Positions 1-9,036 of a stretch of DNA of 52,100 nucleotides are shown piece by piece. The stretch's first letter is position 1, and each line of letters begins with the position of its first letter. The stretch comes from Bacteroidaceae bacterium (GTDB lineage Bacteria; Bacteroidota; Bacteroidia; Bacteroidales; Bacteroidaceae), in NCBI GenBank assembly GCA_017503065.1, contig JAFVTT010000008.1, forward strand, positions 1 through 52,100, given 5' to 3'. The translations under genes and the position numbers were made by a program. The notes under the pieces were generated by a model. That model had not been told where the DNA came from, did no database searches, and was given only the letters and a program-made list of their open reading frames with translations.

Positions 1-1
1 C

Positions 2-466
2 TGGCTGGCACAACATGTGGACGCCTTCTATATCGGTGGCACCAAGGTGGGTGCCATGTTCGGCGAAGCGGTAGTCTTCAGCAACATCAAGGCACCAAGA
101 GCCTTCTTCACCACCGTCAAGCGCCATGGTGCCCTCCTGGCCAAAGGCCGTATGCTGGGCATCCAGTTTGACACGCTTTTCACTGACGACCTCTATCTTC
201 GCGTTGCCCGTCATGCCAACGAAATGGCAGAACGACTTCGAGGCATTTTCATCAGTCATGGCATACAGATGGGAGTGGACTCCCCCACCAACCAGCAGTT
301 TGTCATCCTCACCCCACAGGAAAAGGAGCAACTCATGGAGTCCATCGCCTTTGAAGTGTGGTCTCCCCTCCCCGATGGCAACATCCTGTGCCGCTTCGTC
401 ACCAGTTGGGCCACCACGGAAGAAGATCTCCTGGCATTGGACAATGCATTGACAGACCTTACCTGA
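2..466 (+). CDS. Threonine aldolase / beta-eliminating lyase family, C-terminal part (5' end outside window)
   Basis: The reading frame is open from the first bases of the window, so the gene starts upstream and only about 154 C-terminal residues are seen. The segment DAFYIGGTKVGAMFGEAVV is typical of low-specificity L-threonine aldolases, PLP fold-type I enzymes that cleave threonine or allo-threonine to glycine and acetaldehyde in the cytoplasm. The Lys of GGTKVG (codon at 44-46) would be the PLP Schiff-base lysine. A later LAKGRMLGIQF segment and the small C-terminal domain fit the family. The stop TGA is at 464-466, and a strong hairpin follows about 115 bp downstream. A related beta-eliminating lyase specificity cannot be excluded from the C-terminal half alone. 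Confidence 0.85.
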   Translation, partial: WLAQHVDAFYIGGTKVGAMFGEAVVFSNIKAPRAFFTTVKRHGALLAKGRMLGIQFDTLFTDDLYLRVARHANEMAERLRGIFISHGIQMGVDSPTNQQFVILTPQEKEQLMESIAFEVWSPLPDGNILCRFVTSWATTEEDLLALDNALTDLT

Positions 467-579
467 TATTCCATTTTGCCACTATTCTTGTTCTTATAAA
501 ACAAAATACTGTACCATAATACAAAATCGACGACTATAAGGTATATAAGATTGTCTAATTCTATTCATTACCTTTCATT

Positions 580-623
580 AATCATAAACGCCCCGACTTG
601 AGATAGTCGGGGCGTTTATGATT
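580..623. terminator. Long perfect hairpin, probable bidirectional terminator
   Basis: A 19-bp perfect inverted repeat (580-598 and 605-623) has a 6-nt loop. The GC-rich core is flanked by A and T runs, so either strand gives a GC stem followed by a T-containing tail. It lies between the convergent threonine aldolase and lipoprotein genes and could serve both. Confidence 0.7.
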
Positions 624-656
624 GTGTTTCCAAATAGACGAGAGGCCCATAGGAAT

Positions 657-708
657 TTAACCCCAATCTCTCATTAGACTATTACAATAATGACCGATTG
701 GGTGTTAA
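657..708. repeat. Copy 1 of a TTAN-flanked inverted-terminal-repeat element (44-bp minimal form)
   Basis: The core 661-704 starts CCCCAATCTCTCATTAG and ends TAATGACCGATTGGGTG, so its ends are imperfect inverted repeats of each other. They match the ends of the longer copies near 35.2-35.4 kb and 51.0-51.2 kb. TTAA lies directly on both sides (657-660 and 705-708). Almost nothing remains between the termini, so this is a minimal or solo-terminus derivative. It sits between convergent genes, 39 bp from the lipoprotein stop codon. Confidence 0.7.
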
Positions 709-747
709 AGACAGCAAACAATTTTATTTTTCGCAGGAAAAATGGCA

Positions 748-1140
748 TTATTGCTCAGACTCCTTTGCAGGCTGAAGGAAAACTAGCGATGTTTCCATGT
801 CAGGATTGCGCAGATGGTTTGCAACAATAAACAGATGACGCTCCTCGCCGGTTTCATTGGGGGCAACGTGTACTGTATGATCTGTTTCCACCACAGCCAC
901 ACCATCCTGGCTATAATTGACAATTCCATCCTTGAAGAAAGAGAATGCAGAAGACGGGGAAGACAACTTGAAAGAATGTGTGGATGCCACCCTGATTACA
1001 ATCTCACCTCCAGCGGCAGGAATCACACCATCGGCAGGAGTAACGTATGAAGCATTTATAAACTCATAGGAGATTTCCTTGTTACAAGACATAAAGAGCA
1101 TTGCAACCAAAGGCAATACCAGGAACAGGTACTTTTTCAT
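748..1140 (-). CDS. Small lipoprotein with BACON-like domain
   Basis: This encodes a predicted 130-residue secreted lipoprotein. The N-terminus has two lysines, a hydrophobic stretch and a lipobox ending LFMSC, after which the mature protein would be lipid-anchored. The mature part (TPADGVIPAAGGEIVIRVAS, then SFKLSSPSSAF) resembles the beta-sandwich BACON or Ig-like modules common in Bacteroidetes surface lipoproteins; that match is by eye. I chose the ATG at 1140 because it begins the signal peptide; an upstream in-frame start at 1164 would add eight residues in front of it. It lies 64 bp downstream of lptD on the same strand with no clear promoter between, so it may be read from lptD. The function is unknown. 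Confidence 0.75.
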   Translation of the reverse strand: MKKYLFLVLPLVAMLFMSCNKEISYEFINASYVTPADGVIPAAGGEIVIRVASTHSFKLSSPSSAFSFFKDGIVNYSQDGVAVVETDHTVHVAPNETGEERHLFIVANHLRNPDMETSLVFLQPAKESEQ

Positions 1141-1204
1141 AATTAGCAGGATTTTATTATACATTTATTATATACCTTATTATAATATAAAGGAACTCGC
1201 GGCG

Positions 1205-4042
1205 TCAATACCACTCGATATTGGTACTGTATGAACTTTGCTTGCGCCAGCGCAGTACGTCCCTCAAAGCAGAAGCATCGGCCTGGAAGTTAAAGTTGAA
1301 ACTTCTGTATGGCATCAATACCATTGAGCATGACATAGAGAAGCAGTGGAGGTCGCGGTTGAGGGATGCCGTTGTCATGGACAAACGCTTGTAGTTGAAG
1401 TCGTAACCAGAAGAGAAGGCTATGTTCCATCCCTCGGCAATACGCAGATTACCGGAGAAATTCAAAGTATGGGTGAACTTATAAGGGTACCGCATGTTCT
1501 TGGGGTTAATTTCTGCAGAAGTGTCTTCTCGCATGTTAACACCATATGACACCGTAAAGCTCCATGGCATTTGGAACTTAAGATAGCCATCATCGTCAAC
1601 TTGATTACCTCCTTCTTTTCTCTCAGCGCCAGACTCTCCCTTGCGGCGATCGGGATCTACATTCTGCATTTCTGGATCAGTTTCCTCATCTTCTTCTTCA
1701 TCTTCATCATTATCCTTGTCCTTAATTGGAGCATCAAGTCCCAATAGTTTATCACGAAGTTTCTTGAACGTCTGGTTGTTTATAGTATATGAAAAATTCT
1801 GACTCATTCCCTGAAAACGACCAAATCGCCCATAACTCCATTCGGTCCTATCGCCAACAACAACATTACCATTTTTATCGAATTCATATGCATATGTTGC
1901 GAACACAGCATTCAAACTAAATGTTTTACTTTTGCTTAATTTCAAGCGCAAACGCATGGCAAGGTCACTCCAAGGACGCGACTTTGCTGCCATATTATAA
2001 CTGAGTGAGGCACCCAGTTCGTCAATAAGACTAACCTTCTTGAATCCTGTGGAATCCTTTTGGGAATGGAGTTTCATTTCCAAATTGTTGGAAACATCCA
2101 TGGTTATGTTACCACGCATCCCCCTTGAAGGTGTTCCATAAAGAGAACTTGCATAATAAGAATACGTAACAGGCTCACCAACAGGAACACCATCACGATC
2201 TGTACGCTGATATGAACCATAATATCCATAACTGTCAGAACCGAAATCCGGTGCATAGGAGAAACTTATACTAGGCGTAAATACATGCCTGATAGCAAAT
2301 ATCTTCTTGCCACCAGCCCATTGTGCCGGTTTATACATGCCATACATCTTTGTGTTGAGTGACATACTCATGTTGTAGTCGTAGACATTATAAAAACCTA
2401 ATGTAGTATCCTTTACAACCTTCTGATTCTTCTCGTCCCAATCCTGACGAACCTTCTGCATGTACATGCGGTCTGTGAAGTTAAATGATGTAGTCAGATT
2501 GATGTACTTGAACAGCTGGAAACTTGCAGAGATGGGGATCTGATGCCTCATGCCATTGCGCCAGTCCTTTATAAGGTTACTTTTAAATAACTTATAATCT
2601 TTCGTGCTGATGCTGTTCTGCAACGTACCGGTATACGACATGGCTATCTTCTCATACCAACGCTCTTTTCCTACTGCATGTTTTCGCTTAAACGGATATA
2701 GTCCGGCAAGTGTAATATTCAAGGTGGGAAGAGTTAGAGAAATCATGCTATCCCTTACACTTTGAGACAGATTTAGCGTTCCTGACAAGGTTAGTCCTAT
2801 ATCCTCAAATGTTTTGCTATAACTTACGGAACTGGTTCTGGTACTTTGAGTATAGCTCTCAGGATCATAGCGTGAAGTCAGATTATTCTTGTCGTATGAA
2901 GTTGATGCATAGTTCACACTTGCAGAGAAGCTTTGCGAAGGATTGGCCTTGGGGTCCTGTCTATGTGTCCATGTTAGCTTAAAGTCACCAACACTTGGGG
3001 CAGATTTATCCTCATACACGGTTTTTTGGTAACTAATATGGAAATTACCGGAAAACTTGTATCTAAGTTTATAGTTTGATATGGCGGATATACCCCATGA
3101 CCCCTTGGTATAAATATCTGCTAGAACCTGTAAATCAACATAATCATTTATCGCGAAATAATATCCACCTTCACGAAGATAGAACCCCCGTTCTGTTTCA
3201 TCACCATAGGATGGCATTATGAAACCGCTTTGATAACTTTGAGGAAATGGAAAAAAACCATAAGGCACTGCCAAAGGCAATGGGACATCTTCAACAACAA
3301 GATGAGCAGGACCGAATACAATATTCTTTCCCGGACGCACCTTAGCTCTGGTCATTTTCAGATAAAAATGTGGGTGCTGGGCATCGCACGTTGTATACCT
3401 GCCACCATTTAGATACATTAAACCCGAACTGTCACGCTTGCTTTCATCCGTTGTCATAAATCCCTCACCTTGTTTTGTATAAACATTAGTTATGAAAGCT
3501 TTACGTGTTTTGAAATTATATGAAATTCTGTCCGGTTCGTATTCTTCGTCGCCTTGGCGGAAGAGAGGCTTTCCAATCAATTCACCAACACTATCCTTAC
3601 GACCTGCAGCATGAACGATACTGCTATCCAAGGAAATTGTTATTTCATCAGCAGTCAATTCTAAGTTTTGATACCCAACTTGACTGTTACCGTAGAGATT
3701 GGCACGGCTTTCGAACATGTCAAACGTAATACTGTCTGATGCCGTATATTCTACTGGAGAATCTAAAGAATTCTTGCTGTATTGTGTTGTATCAACCTTA
3801 ACCGTATCCTTTGCCAATGTACTGGAATCAACATAAATAGTATACCCCTTCATACTATCCAATGCAGCAATCCTTCTTAATGAATCATTCAACACCACAG
3901 AATCACTAAATGAATAAAGAGAATCTGGCACATCCACTAACGAAGATTTGGCAGGCATGTGCGTGCCTGCCAACAGTATTAATGCACTGGCAATAAAAAG
4001 AATATATAATATCTTAGACTTCAATGCCGATTTTGTGAACAT
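1205..4042 (-). CDS. lptD: LptD-like outer-membrane LPS assembly protein (OstA family)
   Basis: The 945-residue protein has an N-terminal signal segment (about residues 8-28) and a Ser/Asp/Thr-rich linker. A periplasmic OstA-like beta-jellyroll region follows (about 100-260; NLYGNSQVGYQNLELTADEI, then EPDRISYNFKTRKAFI), then a long C-terminal beta-barrel with many alternating aromatic strands. Bacteroidetes LptD homologues of 850-950 residues have this layout and insert LPS or lipooligosaccharide into the outer leaflet, partnered elsewhere by LptE. An unusual Asp/Glu-rich stretch (encoded near 1640-1725) interrupts the barrel and is probably a surface or periplasmic loop. The start ATG at 4042 is only about 10 bases from a good promoter box, giving a very short leader. 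Divergent from nadE. Confidence 0.85.
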   Translation of the reverse strand: MFTKSALKSKILYILFIASALILLAGTHMPAKSSLVDVPDSLYSFSDSVVLNDSLRRIAALDSMKGYTIYVDSSTLAKDTVKVDTTQYSKNSLDSPVEYTASDSITFDMFESRANLYGNSQVGYQNLELTADEITISLDSSIVHAAGRKDSVGELIGKPLFRQGDEEYEPDRISYNFKTRKAFITNVYTKQGEGFMTTDESKRDSSGLMYLNGGRYTTCDAQHPHFYLKMTRAKVRPGKNIVFGPAHLVVEDVPLPLAVPYGFFPFPQSYQSGFIMPSYGDETERGFYLREGGYYFAINDYVDLQVLADIYTKGSWGISAISNYKLRYKFSGNFHISYQKTVYEDKSAPSVGDFKLTWTHRQDPKANPSQSFSASVNYASTSYDKNNLTSRYDPESYTQSTRTSSVSYSKTFEDIGLTLSGTLNLSQSVRDSMISLTLPTLNITLAGLYPFKRKHAVGKERWYEKIAMSYTGTLQNSISTKDYKLFKSNLIKDWRNGMRHQIPISASFQLFKYINLTTSFNFTDRMYMQKVRQDWDEKNQKVVKDTTLGFYNVYDYNMSMSLNTKMYGMYKPAQWAGGKKIFAIRHVFTPSISFSYAPDFGSDSYGYYGSYQRTDRDGVPVGEPVTYSYYASSLYGTPSRGMRGNITMDVSNNLEMKLHSQKDSTGFKKVSLIDELGASLSYNMAAKSRPWSDLAMRLRLKLSKSKTFSLNAVFATYAYEFDKNGNVVVGDRTEWSYGRFGRFQGMSQNFSYTINNQTFKKLRDKLLGLDAPIKDKDNDEDEEEDEETDPEMQNVDPDRRKGESGAERKEGGNQVDDDGYLKFQMPWSFTVSYGVNMREDTSAEINPKNMRYPYKFTHTLNFSGNLRIAEGWNIAFSSGYDFNYKRLSMTTASLNRDLHCFSMSCSMVLMPYRSFNFNFQADASALRDVLRWRKQSSYSTNIEWY

Positions 4043-4051
4043 TTATCTTTA

Positions 4052-4084
4052 CAAAGGTACAACTTTTCTACGACATACACAAAA
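4052..4084 (-). promoter_or_regulatory. Promoter of lptD
   Basis: On the minus strand TACCTTTG (4052-4059) matches the Bacteroidetes -7 box. TTTTGTG (4078-4084) lies at the -33 position with about 18 bp between. The expected start of transcription, near 4048, leaves a leader of only about six nucleotides before the lptD ATG. Confidence 0.7.
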
Positions 4085-4206
4085 CTATTCGTGATATAAT
4101 TATACCTTTTAACTAAAAAACGCCATTCATCCGCATTCATCCGCACAAGACTTAATGTTTCTTAAGAATTTCCATGGCTTTTTAATGCTTAAATAAAAAA
4201 AAAATA

Positions 4207-4214
4207 TAACTTTG
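4207..4214 (+). promoter_or_regulatory. Promoter -7 box of nadE
   Basis: TAACTTTG fits the TAnnTTTG consensus and follows an A-rich tract. It places transcription about 50 nt before the ATG at 4266. An ATG-less or earlier in-frame start near 4212 would lie inside the promoter and is therefore unlikely. Confidence 0.65.
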
Positions 4215-4265
4215 CATCAAAAACATACAATCTACTCTCACCACCAACATAATAACACATCGCAT

Positions 4266-6197
4266 ATGAAACACGGATTCGTTAGAGTGGGAGCTGGCAT
4301 TCCTGAAATTAAGGTAGGCGACCCCCAGTTTAATGTAGAAGAGATCGAGAAACTCGTTCTAAAAGCACAAAGCCAAGGCACAGAAATTCTTGTTACACCA
4401 GAATTGGGCCTTACCGGCTATACATGCCAAGACCTGTTCTTCCAACAAACCCTGTTAGAAGAAGCAGAGGTCGCATTAATGAAACTAATGGACTTTACCC
4501 GCTCCATAGACATGATCATCATAGTGGGAATGCCTATTGCATACAACACAGGATTAGCGAACTGTGCTGTAGTACTGCAAAAAGGCAAAATTCAGGGTGT
4601 AGTTGCCAAAACTTACCTACCCAACCACGGAGAATGCGCCGAGAAGCGTTGGTTTACATCAATACACGAGATCAAGGAGACCAGGGTATGGCTATGTGGC
4701 GACCTGATAGAAATTACCCAATTCAGAATATTCAACACGCCATCATGCTCCTTTGCCATAGAAATAGGGCAAGACCTAACAGCGCCTGTGCCTCCCTCAA
4801 GTCAACTTACAATGATGGGAGCAGAGATAGTATTTAATCCTTCAGCAGAAAGTTGCCTTGCCGGAAATGAAGAATACCTGAGAAACCAAATTGCGAGCCA
4901 AAGCGCACGGTGTATGGGTGGATATGTGTATGCAGGAGCAGGATTCGGAGAAAGTAGCACAGACCTTGTATTCAATGCCCAGGCTCTAATCTACGAAAAC
5001 GGGAACATCCTTGCAGAGAACCTGCCATTCTGCACAGAACCTCAATTAATATTCAGCGAAATTGATGTAGAGCACATCAGGAATGAACGTCGCAAGAATA
5101 CCATTTTCTCTGACTCTGCGAAGATGACGGAGAGAAACAAATGTACCTTCATTGACACCGACATGATGGTAAAACACTCTTTTGAACTGAGCAGACCATA
5201 CAGTCCGCATCCATTCATTCCAGACAATAAAGATGAATTGGACAAGCGTACAGAGGAAGTATACAACATCCAAACCCTTGGTTTAGCCAAAAGACTTAAA
5301 CATACAAATTGCAAGTCAGTTGTAATAGGCATTAGCGGAGGTTTGGACAGCACTCTAGCCTTAATTGTCACAGTGGGGACATATGACCGGTTGGGTTTGA
5401 ACCGCAAGGATATCATCGGAGTCACCATGCCCGGATTTGGCACTACCGACCGTACCTACACCAATGCTATAACACTGATGAAGCAGTTGGGAGTATCCAT
5501 ACGTGAAATTAGTATCAAAGATGCGTGCCTACAACACTTCAAAGACATTTCACATGACCCTGACAAGCACGATGTAACATACGAAAACTCACAAGCACGC
5601 GAGAGAACGCAAATCCTTATGGATATCGCGAATCAGGCGAATGGCATGGTTATAGGAACCGGCGACTTATCGGAGCTTGCGTTGGGATGGGCAACATACA
5701 ACGGAGACCACATGTCTATGTATAGCGTTAATGGCTCGGTCCCCAAAACACTAGTACGCCATATCGTTGCATGGTATGCTGAGGTGCAGAAGAGCAATAC
5801 AACACGAGAGATTCTCAAAGATATCATAGATACTCCTATATCGCCAGAACTAATACCCGCACACGAAAGCGGAGAAATCAAGCAAAAGACAGAGGACTTG
5901 GTTGGTCCGTACGAGCTGCACGATTTCTTCCTTTACTATATTCTAAGATGCGGTTTCCGTCCAACAAAAATATACATGTTGGCACGTTATGCATTTAGCG
6001 AAAACGAATATGATGACGAAACCATAAAGAAGTGGTTATCTGTATTCTTTCGTCGCTTCTTCAACCAACAATTCAAGCGTTCTTGTTTGCCGGACGGACC
6101 AAAAGTCGGCACCTGCGGGCTATCTCCACGAGGCGACTGGCGTATGCCCAGCGATGCCTCATCCGCCAGTTGGCTGAAAGAATGCGAATGCCTTTGA
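4266..6197 (+). CDS. nadE: NAD+ synthase, two-domain NadE, glutaminase Cys apparently lost
   Basis: The protein has 643 residues. Residues 1-290 form a nitrilase-like glutaminase domain and about 330-643 the NAD synthetase domain. The synthetase half looks intact: the SGGLDS pyrophosphate loop (357-362), the TGDLSELALGWATYNGD motif, and the PDGPKVG segment near the C-terminus. It converts deamido-NAD to NAD in the cytoplasm using ATP and ammonia. The glutaminase half keeps the catalytic Glu (PE46) and Lys (K115), but the usual EICEDLW motif reads EIGQDLT. The nucleophilic Cys is therefore Gly168 (codon GGG, 4767-4769). Glutamine-driven activity is thus doubtful and ammonia may be used directly. 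The start at 4266 was chosen because homologues begin MxxGFVxV and the promoter box ends at 4214. Confidence 0.93.
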   Translation: MKHGFVRVGAGIPEIKVGDPQFNVEEIEKLVLKAQSQGTEILVTPELGLTGYTCQDLFFQQTLLEEAEVALMKLMDFTRSIDMIIIVGMPIAYNTGLANCAVVLQKGKIQGVVAKTYLPNHGECAEKRWFTSIHEIKETRVWLCGDLIEITQFRIFNTPSCSFAIEIGQDLTAPVPPSSQLTMMGAEIVFNPSAESCLAGNEEYLRNQIASQSARCMGGYVYAGAGFGESSTDLVFNAQALIYENGNILAENLPFCTEPQLIFSEIDVEHIRNERRKNTIFSDSAKMTERNKCTFIDTDMMVKHSFELSRPYSPHPFIPDNKDELDKRTEEVYNIQTLGLAKRLKHTNCKSVVIGISGGLDSTLALIVTVGTYDRLGLNRKDIIGVTMPGFGTTDRTYTNAITLMKQLGVSIREISIKDACLQHFKDISHDPDKHDVTYENSQARERTQILMDIANQANGMVIGTGDLSELALGWATYNGDHMSMYSVNGSVPKTLVRHIVAWYAEVQKSNTTREILKDIIDTPISPELIPAHESGEIKQKTEDLVGPYELHDFFLYYILRCGFRPTKIYMLARYAFSENEYDDETIKKWLSVFFRRFFNQQFKRSCLPDGPKVGTCGLSPRGDWRMPSDASSASWLKECECL

Positions 6198-6267
6198 ACC
6201 CAACACAAGTCACGGTCTATCCAGACCTACCATGTTGAATATTATGTGTAATACAAATTAACATAGC

Positions 6268-6297
6268 ATGCCGGATTTGCCTAGGCAAGTCCGGCAT
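6268..6297. terminator. Hairpin downstream of nadE, possible terminator
   Basis: A near-perfect palindrome (ATGCCGGA-TTTGCC paired with GGCAAG-TCCGGCAT, one G-T wobble) lies 70 bp after the nadE stop. The stem is strong but no clear T-run follows, so termination is inferred. Confidence 0.5.
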
Positions 6298-6372
6298 AAC
6301 ATTTACATATCATTTAACATTCGAGAATCATAGATTTAATCTCCAAAACTCCAAGATTCCGACTTTTTTTCG

Positions 6373-6380
6373 TAACTTTG
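6373..6380 (+). promoter_or_regulatory. Promoter -7 box for the DUF1573 gene and downstream run
   Basis: TAACTTTG follows a T7 tract in an otherwise empty AT-rich spacer. It would give a leader of about 80 nt before the ATG at 6466. It is the last clear box before the long + strand run through ruvC and the his genes. Confidence 0.6.
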
Positions 6381-6465
6381 CGCGCAAAATAAATACTAAA
6401 TGTAGATTTACTAGTAGTTGTTATAGACCAACAAGCTATTTTATTCTTACATACAATATACTAAT

Positions 6466-6906
6466 ATGAAAACAACATTACTAATCATTTGCATGGCATT
6501 TGTATTTTCCATTGGAAGCAATGCGCAGTCACAGAAAACTATTCAGAGCGAAATACGTCCCAACGGAAGCAGCAAAGCAGAGAACTACGCAGAAATCAAG
6601 TTCGACACACTACGCTGTAATTTCGGAACATTCCCAGCATCAGAACCCATACGCAAATATAGCTTTAACTTCACAAACGTAGGCACGTCACCACTAATTA
6701 TCAACCAGGCTTTTGCTTCATGCGGCTGCACCGTACCTTCCTATACCAAAGACCCAATAAAGCCTGGCGAGAGCGGAACTATCGACGTGACATACAACGG
6801 TACCGGACTTGTACCTGGACGATTCTCAAAGACCATCACCATCCGCTCCAATGCAAAAAACAGAATCGTCCGTTTGGTCATAGAAGGAGAGATGACTGAC
6901 AAATAG
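6466..6906 (+). CDS. Secreted DUF1573 protein
   Basis: The 146-residue protein has a signal peptide (MKTTLLIICMAFVFSIGSNA, cut after NAQ). One DUF1573 Ig-like domain follows, marked by F-x-T-L-x-C-x-F-G-T-F, KYSFNFTNVGTSPLII, the ASCGCTVPSYTKDPIKPGE core and the closing PGRFSKTITIRSN. DUF1573 proteins are very common periplasmic or surface proteins in Bacteroidetes; their role is not established. The paired cysteines in ASCGC are typical of the family. It precedes ruvC by 32 bp and probably shares its promoter. Confidence 0.88.
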   Translation: MKTTLLIICMAFVFSIGSNAQSQKTIQSEIRPNGSSKAENYAEIKFDTLRCNFGTFPASEPIRKYSFNFTNVGTSPLIINQAFASCGCTVPSYTKDPIKPGESGTIDVTYNGTGLVPGRFSKTITIRSNAKNRIVRLVIEGEMTDK

Positions 6907-6938
6907 TCATTGCGTGATATAACACAAATAGAACCAAA

Positions 6939-7538
6939 GTGGTCCAGACAAACACCAAAGCAGAAAAAATAATCTTGGGTATTGATCCAGGCACCAATGT
7001 AATGGGTTATGGTGTGATCCGTGTCTGTGGCAAGAAAGCGGAAATGCTGGCCCTTGGCATAATAGATCTCCGAAAATACGGTGACCACTATTTGAAGTTG
7101 GGACACATATTTGAACGAATAACCGGAATTATAGACTCCTACCTGCCCGACGAACTGGCAATTGAAGCCCCGTTCTTCGGAAAGAATGTCCAATCGATGT
7201 TGAAATTGGGTAGAGCGCAAGGGGTAGCCATGGCCGCAGCTATACAACGTCAGGTACCCATCACAGAATATGCTCCAATGAAGATAAAGATGGCAATAAC
7301 TGGTGTGGGATCAGCATCAAAAGAGCAGGTTGCTGACATGCTTAGAAGAATGATGCATCTGGACAAGGAAGAACTTGGCAAATTCCTGGATGCAACCGAT
7401 GCCCTGGCCGCAGCATATTGCCATTTCCTGCAAATGGATAGGCCAGAGTCGAACAGGAAGTATTCATCGTGGAAAGACTTTGTGAACAAGAATAAAGACA
7501 GGCAGTCCTACAGAACAACAGGTAAACATATAGAATGA
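6939..7538 (+). CDS. ruvC: Holliday junction endodeoxyribonuclease RuvC
   Basis: RuvC (199 residues) resolves four-way DNA junctions after RuvAB branch migration. The four acidic catalytic residues are visible: D16 (GIDPGTN), E76 (AIEAPFFG), and D151 with D154 ([12 protein letters not shown]). The start is GTG at 6939. The frame is closed by TGA at 6915, and no ATG exists before the GIDPG motif, so an ATG start is impossible. The last four bases overlap the next gene (ATGA), which suggests translational coupling. The C-terminal 30 residues are Lys/Arg-rich and longer than in E. coli RuvC. Confidence 0.95.
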   Translation: MVQTNTKAEKIILGIDPGTNVMGYGVIRVCGKKAEMLALGIIDLRKYGDHYLKLGHIFERITGIIDSYLPDELAIEAPFFGKNVQSMLKLGRAQGVAMAAAIQRQVPITEYAPMKIKMAITGVGSASKEQVADMLRRMMHLDKEELGKFLDATDALAAAYCHFLQMDRPESNRKYSSWKDFVNKNKDRQSYRTTGKHIE

Positions 7539-9034
7539 GACCCATTATAAAAATCATCAACGGAGTAACACGTCATCCCGATTGGCGCATGGCAGAGCCT
7601 GTAAACATGGAAATCATGCCAGGCGAACAAGTCGCCATCTGCGGAGACAACTCTTCGGGCAAAAGCCGTCTGGTGGAAATAATAACGGGACATTATCCCC
7701 TGCTTCGAAATGAGGTACAATACGGTTTTGACAATTCTGGTGCAGAATATGGCACACCAACACAGAAGCGTCTTATCAGCGAGCAGCTGCGTTTCATGTC
7801 ATTTCGCGATTCCTATGGCGATCAGGACGGAACATACTACTACCAGCAACGCTGGAACCAGCATGACATAGACGAGAACACCCCCACTGCTGGCAATCTG
7901 TTGGAAAAGGTTCCAGAGTTTTGGACTGGCCTAAGGGAGAAACTATATGACATGTTTGAACTTCGTCCCGTACTGGACAAATACATCATATCCCTTTCCA
8001 GTGGTGAGTTACGCAAATTCCAATTGACACGGACACTACTTTCCGCTCCACGTGTGCTTATTCTGGACAATCCGTTCATCGGTTTAGATGCCAATACACG
8101 CGACTTACTCAAGGGACTTCTGGAAAGACTCACTCAAATAACAGAACTGACAGTTATACTGATACTTTCTAAATACGACGATATACCGGAATTCATAACT
8201 CATGTCCTGCCAGTAAAGGGCATGTGCCTTCTGCCAAAGTTGACAAGAAAAGAGTTTCAGCAAACCATAGGAACATTCAACACGACCCTGCCATACGACA
8301 TGGCCGAATGGATAAAGGCACTACCCCCAAAGGACATTTCGGCAATCCCCTTCTATCCGCAAGACGGCGGAGAAATACTGAATCTGCACAATGTAAGTAT
8401 CCGCTATGGCAACCGTACCATACTGAAGAACATTAACTGGTGCGTCAGAGAAGGAGAGAAATGGGCATTACAAGGACAGAATGGTTCAGGAAAAAGTACC
8501 CTGCTCTCGCTTGTTTGCGCCGATAATCCGCAAAGTTATTCTTGCGACATCCATCTGTTCGGACACAAGCGTGGCACAGGCGAAAGCATCTGGCAAATAA
8601 AACGTCACATTGGATATGTGTCTCCCGAAATGCACCGTGCCTATCAGCGTGACCTTCCTGCCATAGACATAGTGGCAAGCGGATTATCCGACAGTGTAGG
8701 CCTGTATTGCCGTCCACGCCCGGAACAAAGAGAGATTTGCCGTCAGTGGATGCAGGTGTTTGGCATTGCAGATATCCAGGACAGGACCTTTCTTAAACTC
8801 TCCAGTGGAGAACAAAGACTTTGTCTGTTAGCACGTGCTTTCGTCAAAGACCCAGAATTACTCATTCTTGATGAACCACTTCATGGTCTCGACCAGAGAA
8901 ACAGACAGCGAGTCAGGGAAATCATAAAAATCTTCTGCCAACGGCCTCACAAGACAATGATAATGGTGACACACTATCAGGAAGAACTACCAGATTGTAT
9001 AACACATAGTATTAAACTAAAGAAAAACACATAG
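7535..9034 (+). CDS. Tandem-domain ABC ATPase (ModF/PhrA-like)
   Basis: The 499-residue cytoplasmic protein has two ABC nucleotide-binding domains and no membrane segments. Domain 1 has Walker A GDNSSGKS (37-44), signature LSSGELRKF and a degenerate Walker B (LILDNPF, with Asn where the catalytic Glu is expected). Domain 2 has Walker [10 protein letters not shown] (near residue 315), signature [13 protein letters not shown] and a normal Walker B ([12 protein letters not shown]). Domain 1 therefore probably hydrolyses ATP poorly. This layout matches ModF/PhrA-type proteins often annotated as molybdate-transport or photorepair ATPases, whose function is not firmly known. There is no neighbouring permease. 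It overlaps ruvC by 4 bp and is 2 bp from the next gene. Confidence 0.85.
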   Translation: MRPIIKIINGVTRHPDWRMAEPVNMEIMPGEQVAICGDNSSGKSRLVEIITGHYPLLRNEVQYGFDNSGAEYGTPTQKRLISEQLRFMSFRDSYGDQDGTYYYQQRWNQHDIDENTPTAGNLLEKVPEFWTGLREKLYDMFELRPVLDKYIISLSSGELRKFQLTRTLLSAPRVLILDNPFIGLDANTRDLLKGLLERLTQITELTVILILSKYDDIPEFITHVLPVKGMCLLPKLTRKEFQQTIGTFNTTLPYDMAEWIKALPPKDISAIPFYPQDGGEILNLHNVSIRYGNRTILKNINWCVREGEKWALQGQNGSGKSTLLSLVCADNPQSYSCDIHLFGHKRGTGESIWQIKRHIGYVSPEMHRAYQRDLPAIDIVASGLSDSVGLYCRPRPEQREICRQWMQVFGIADIQDRTFLKLSSGEQRLCLLARAFVKDPELLILDEPLHGLDQRNRQRVREIIKIFCQRPHKTMIMVTHYQEELPDCITHSIKLKKNT

Positions 9035-9036
9035 AC

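Noticed and set aside
4124..4143. A 10-bp direct repeat (CATTCATCCG twice) between lptD and nadE
   Set aside because: Two short copies only, with no symmetry or fit to a promoter position; chance is sufficient.
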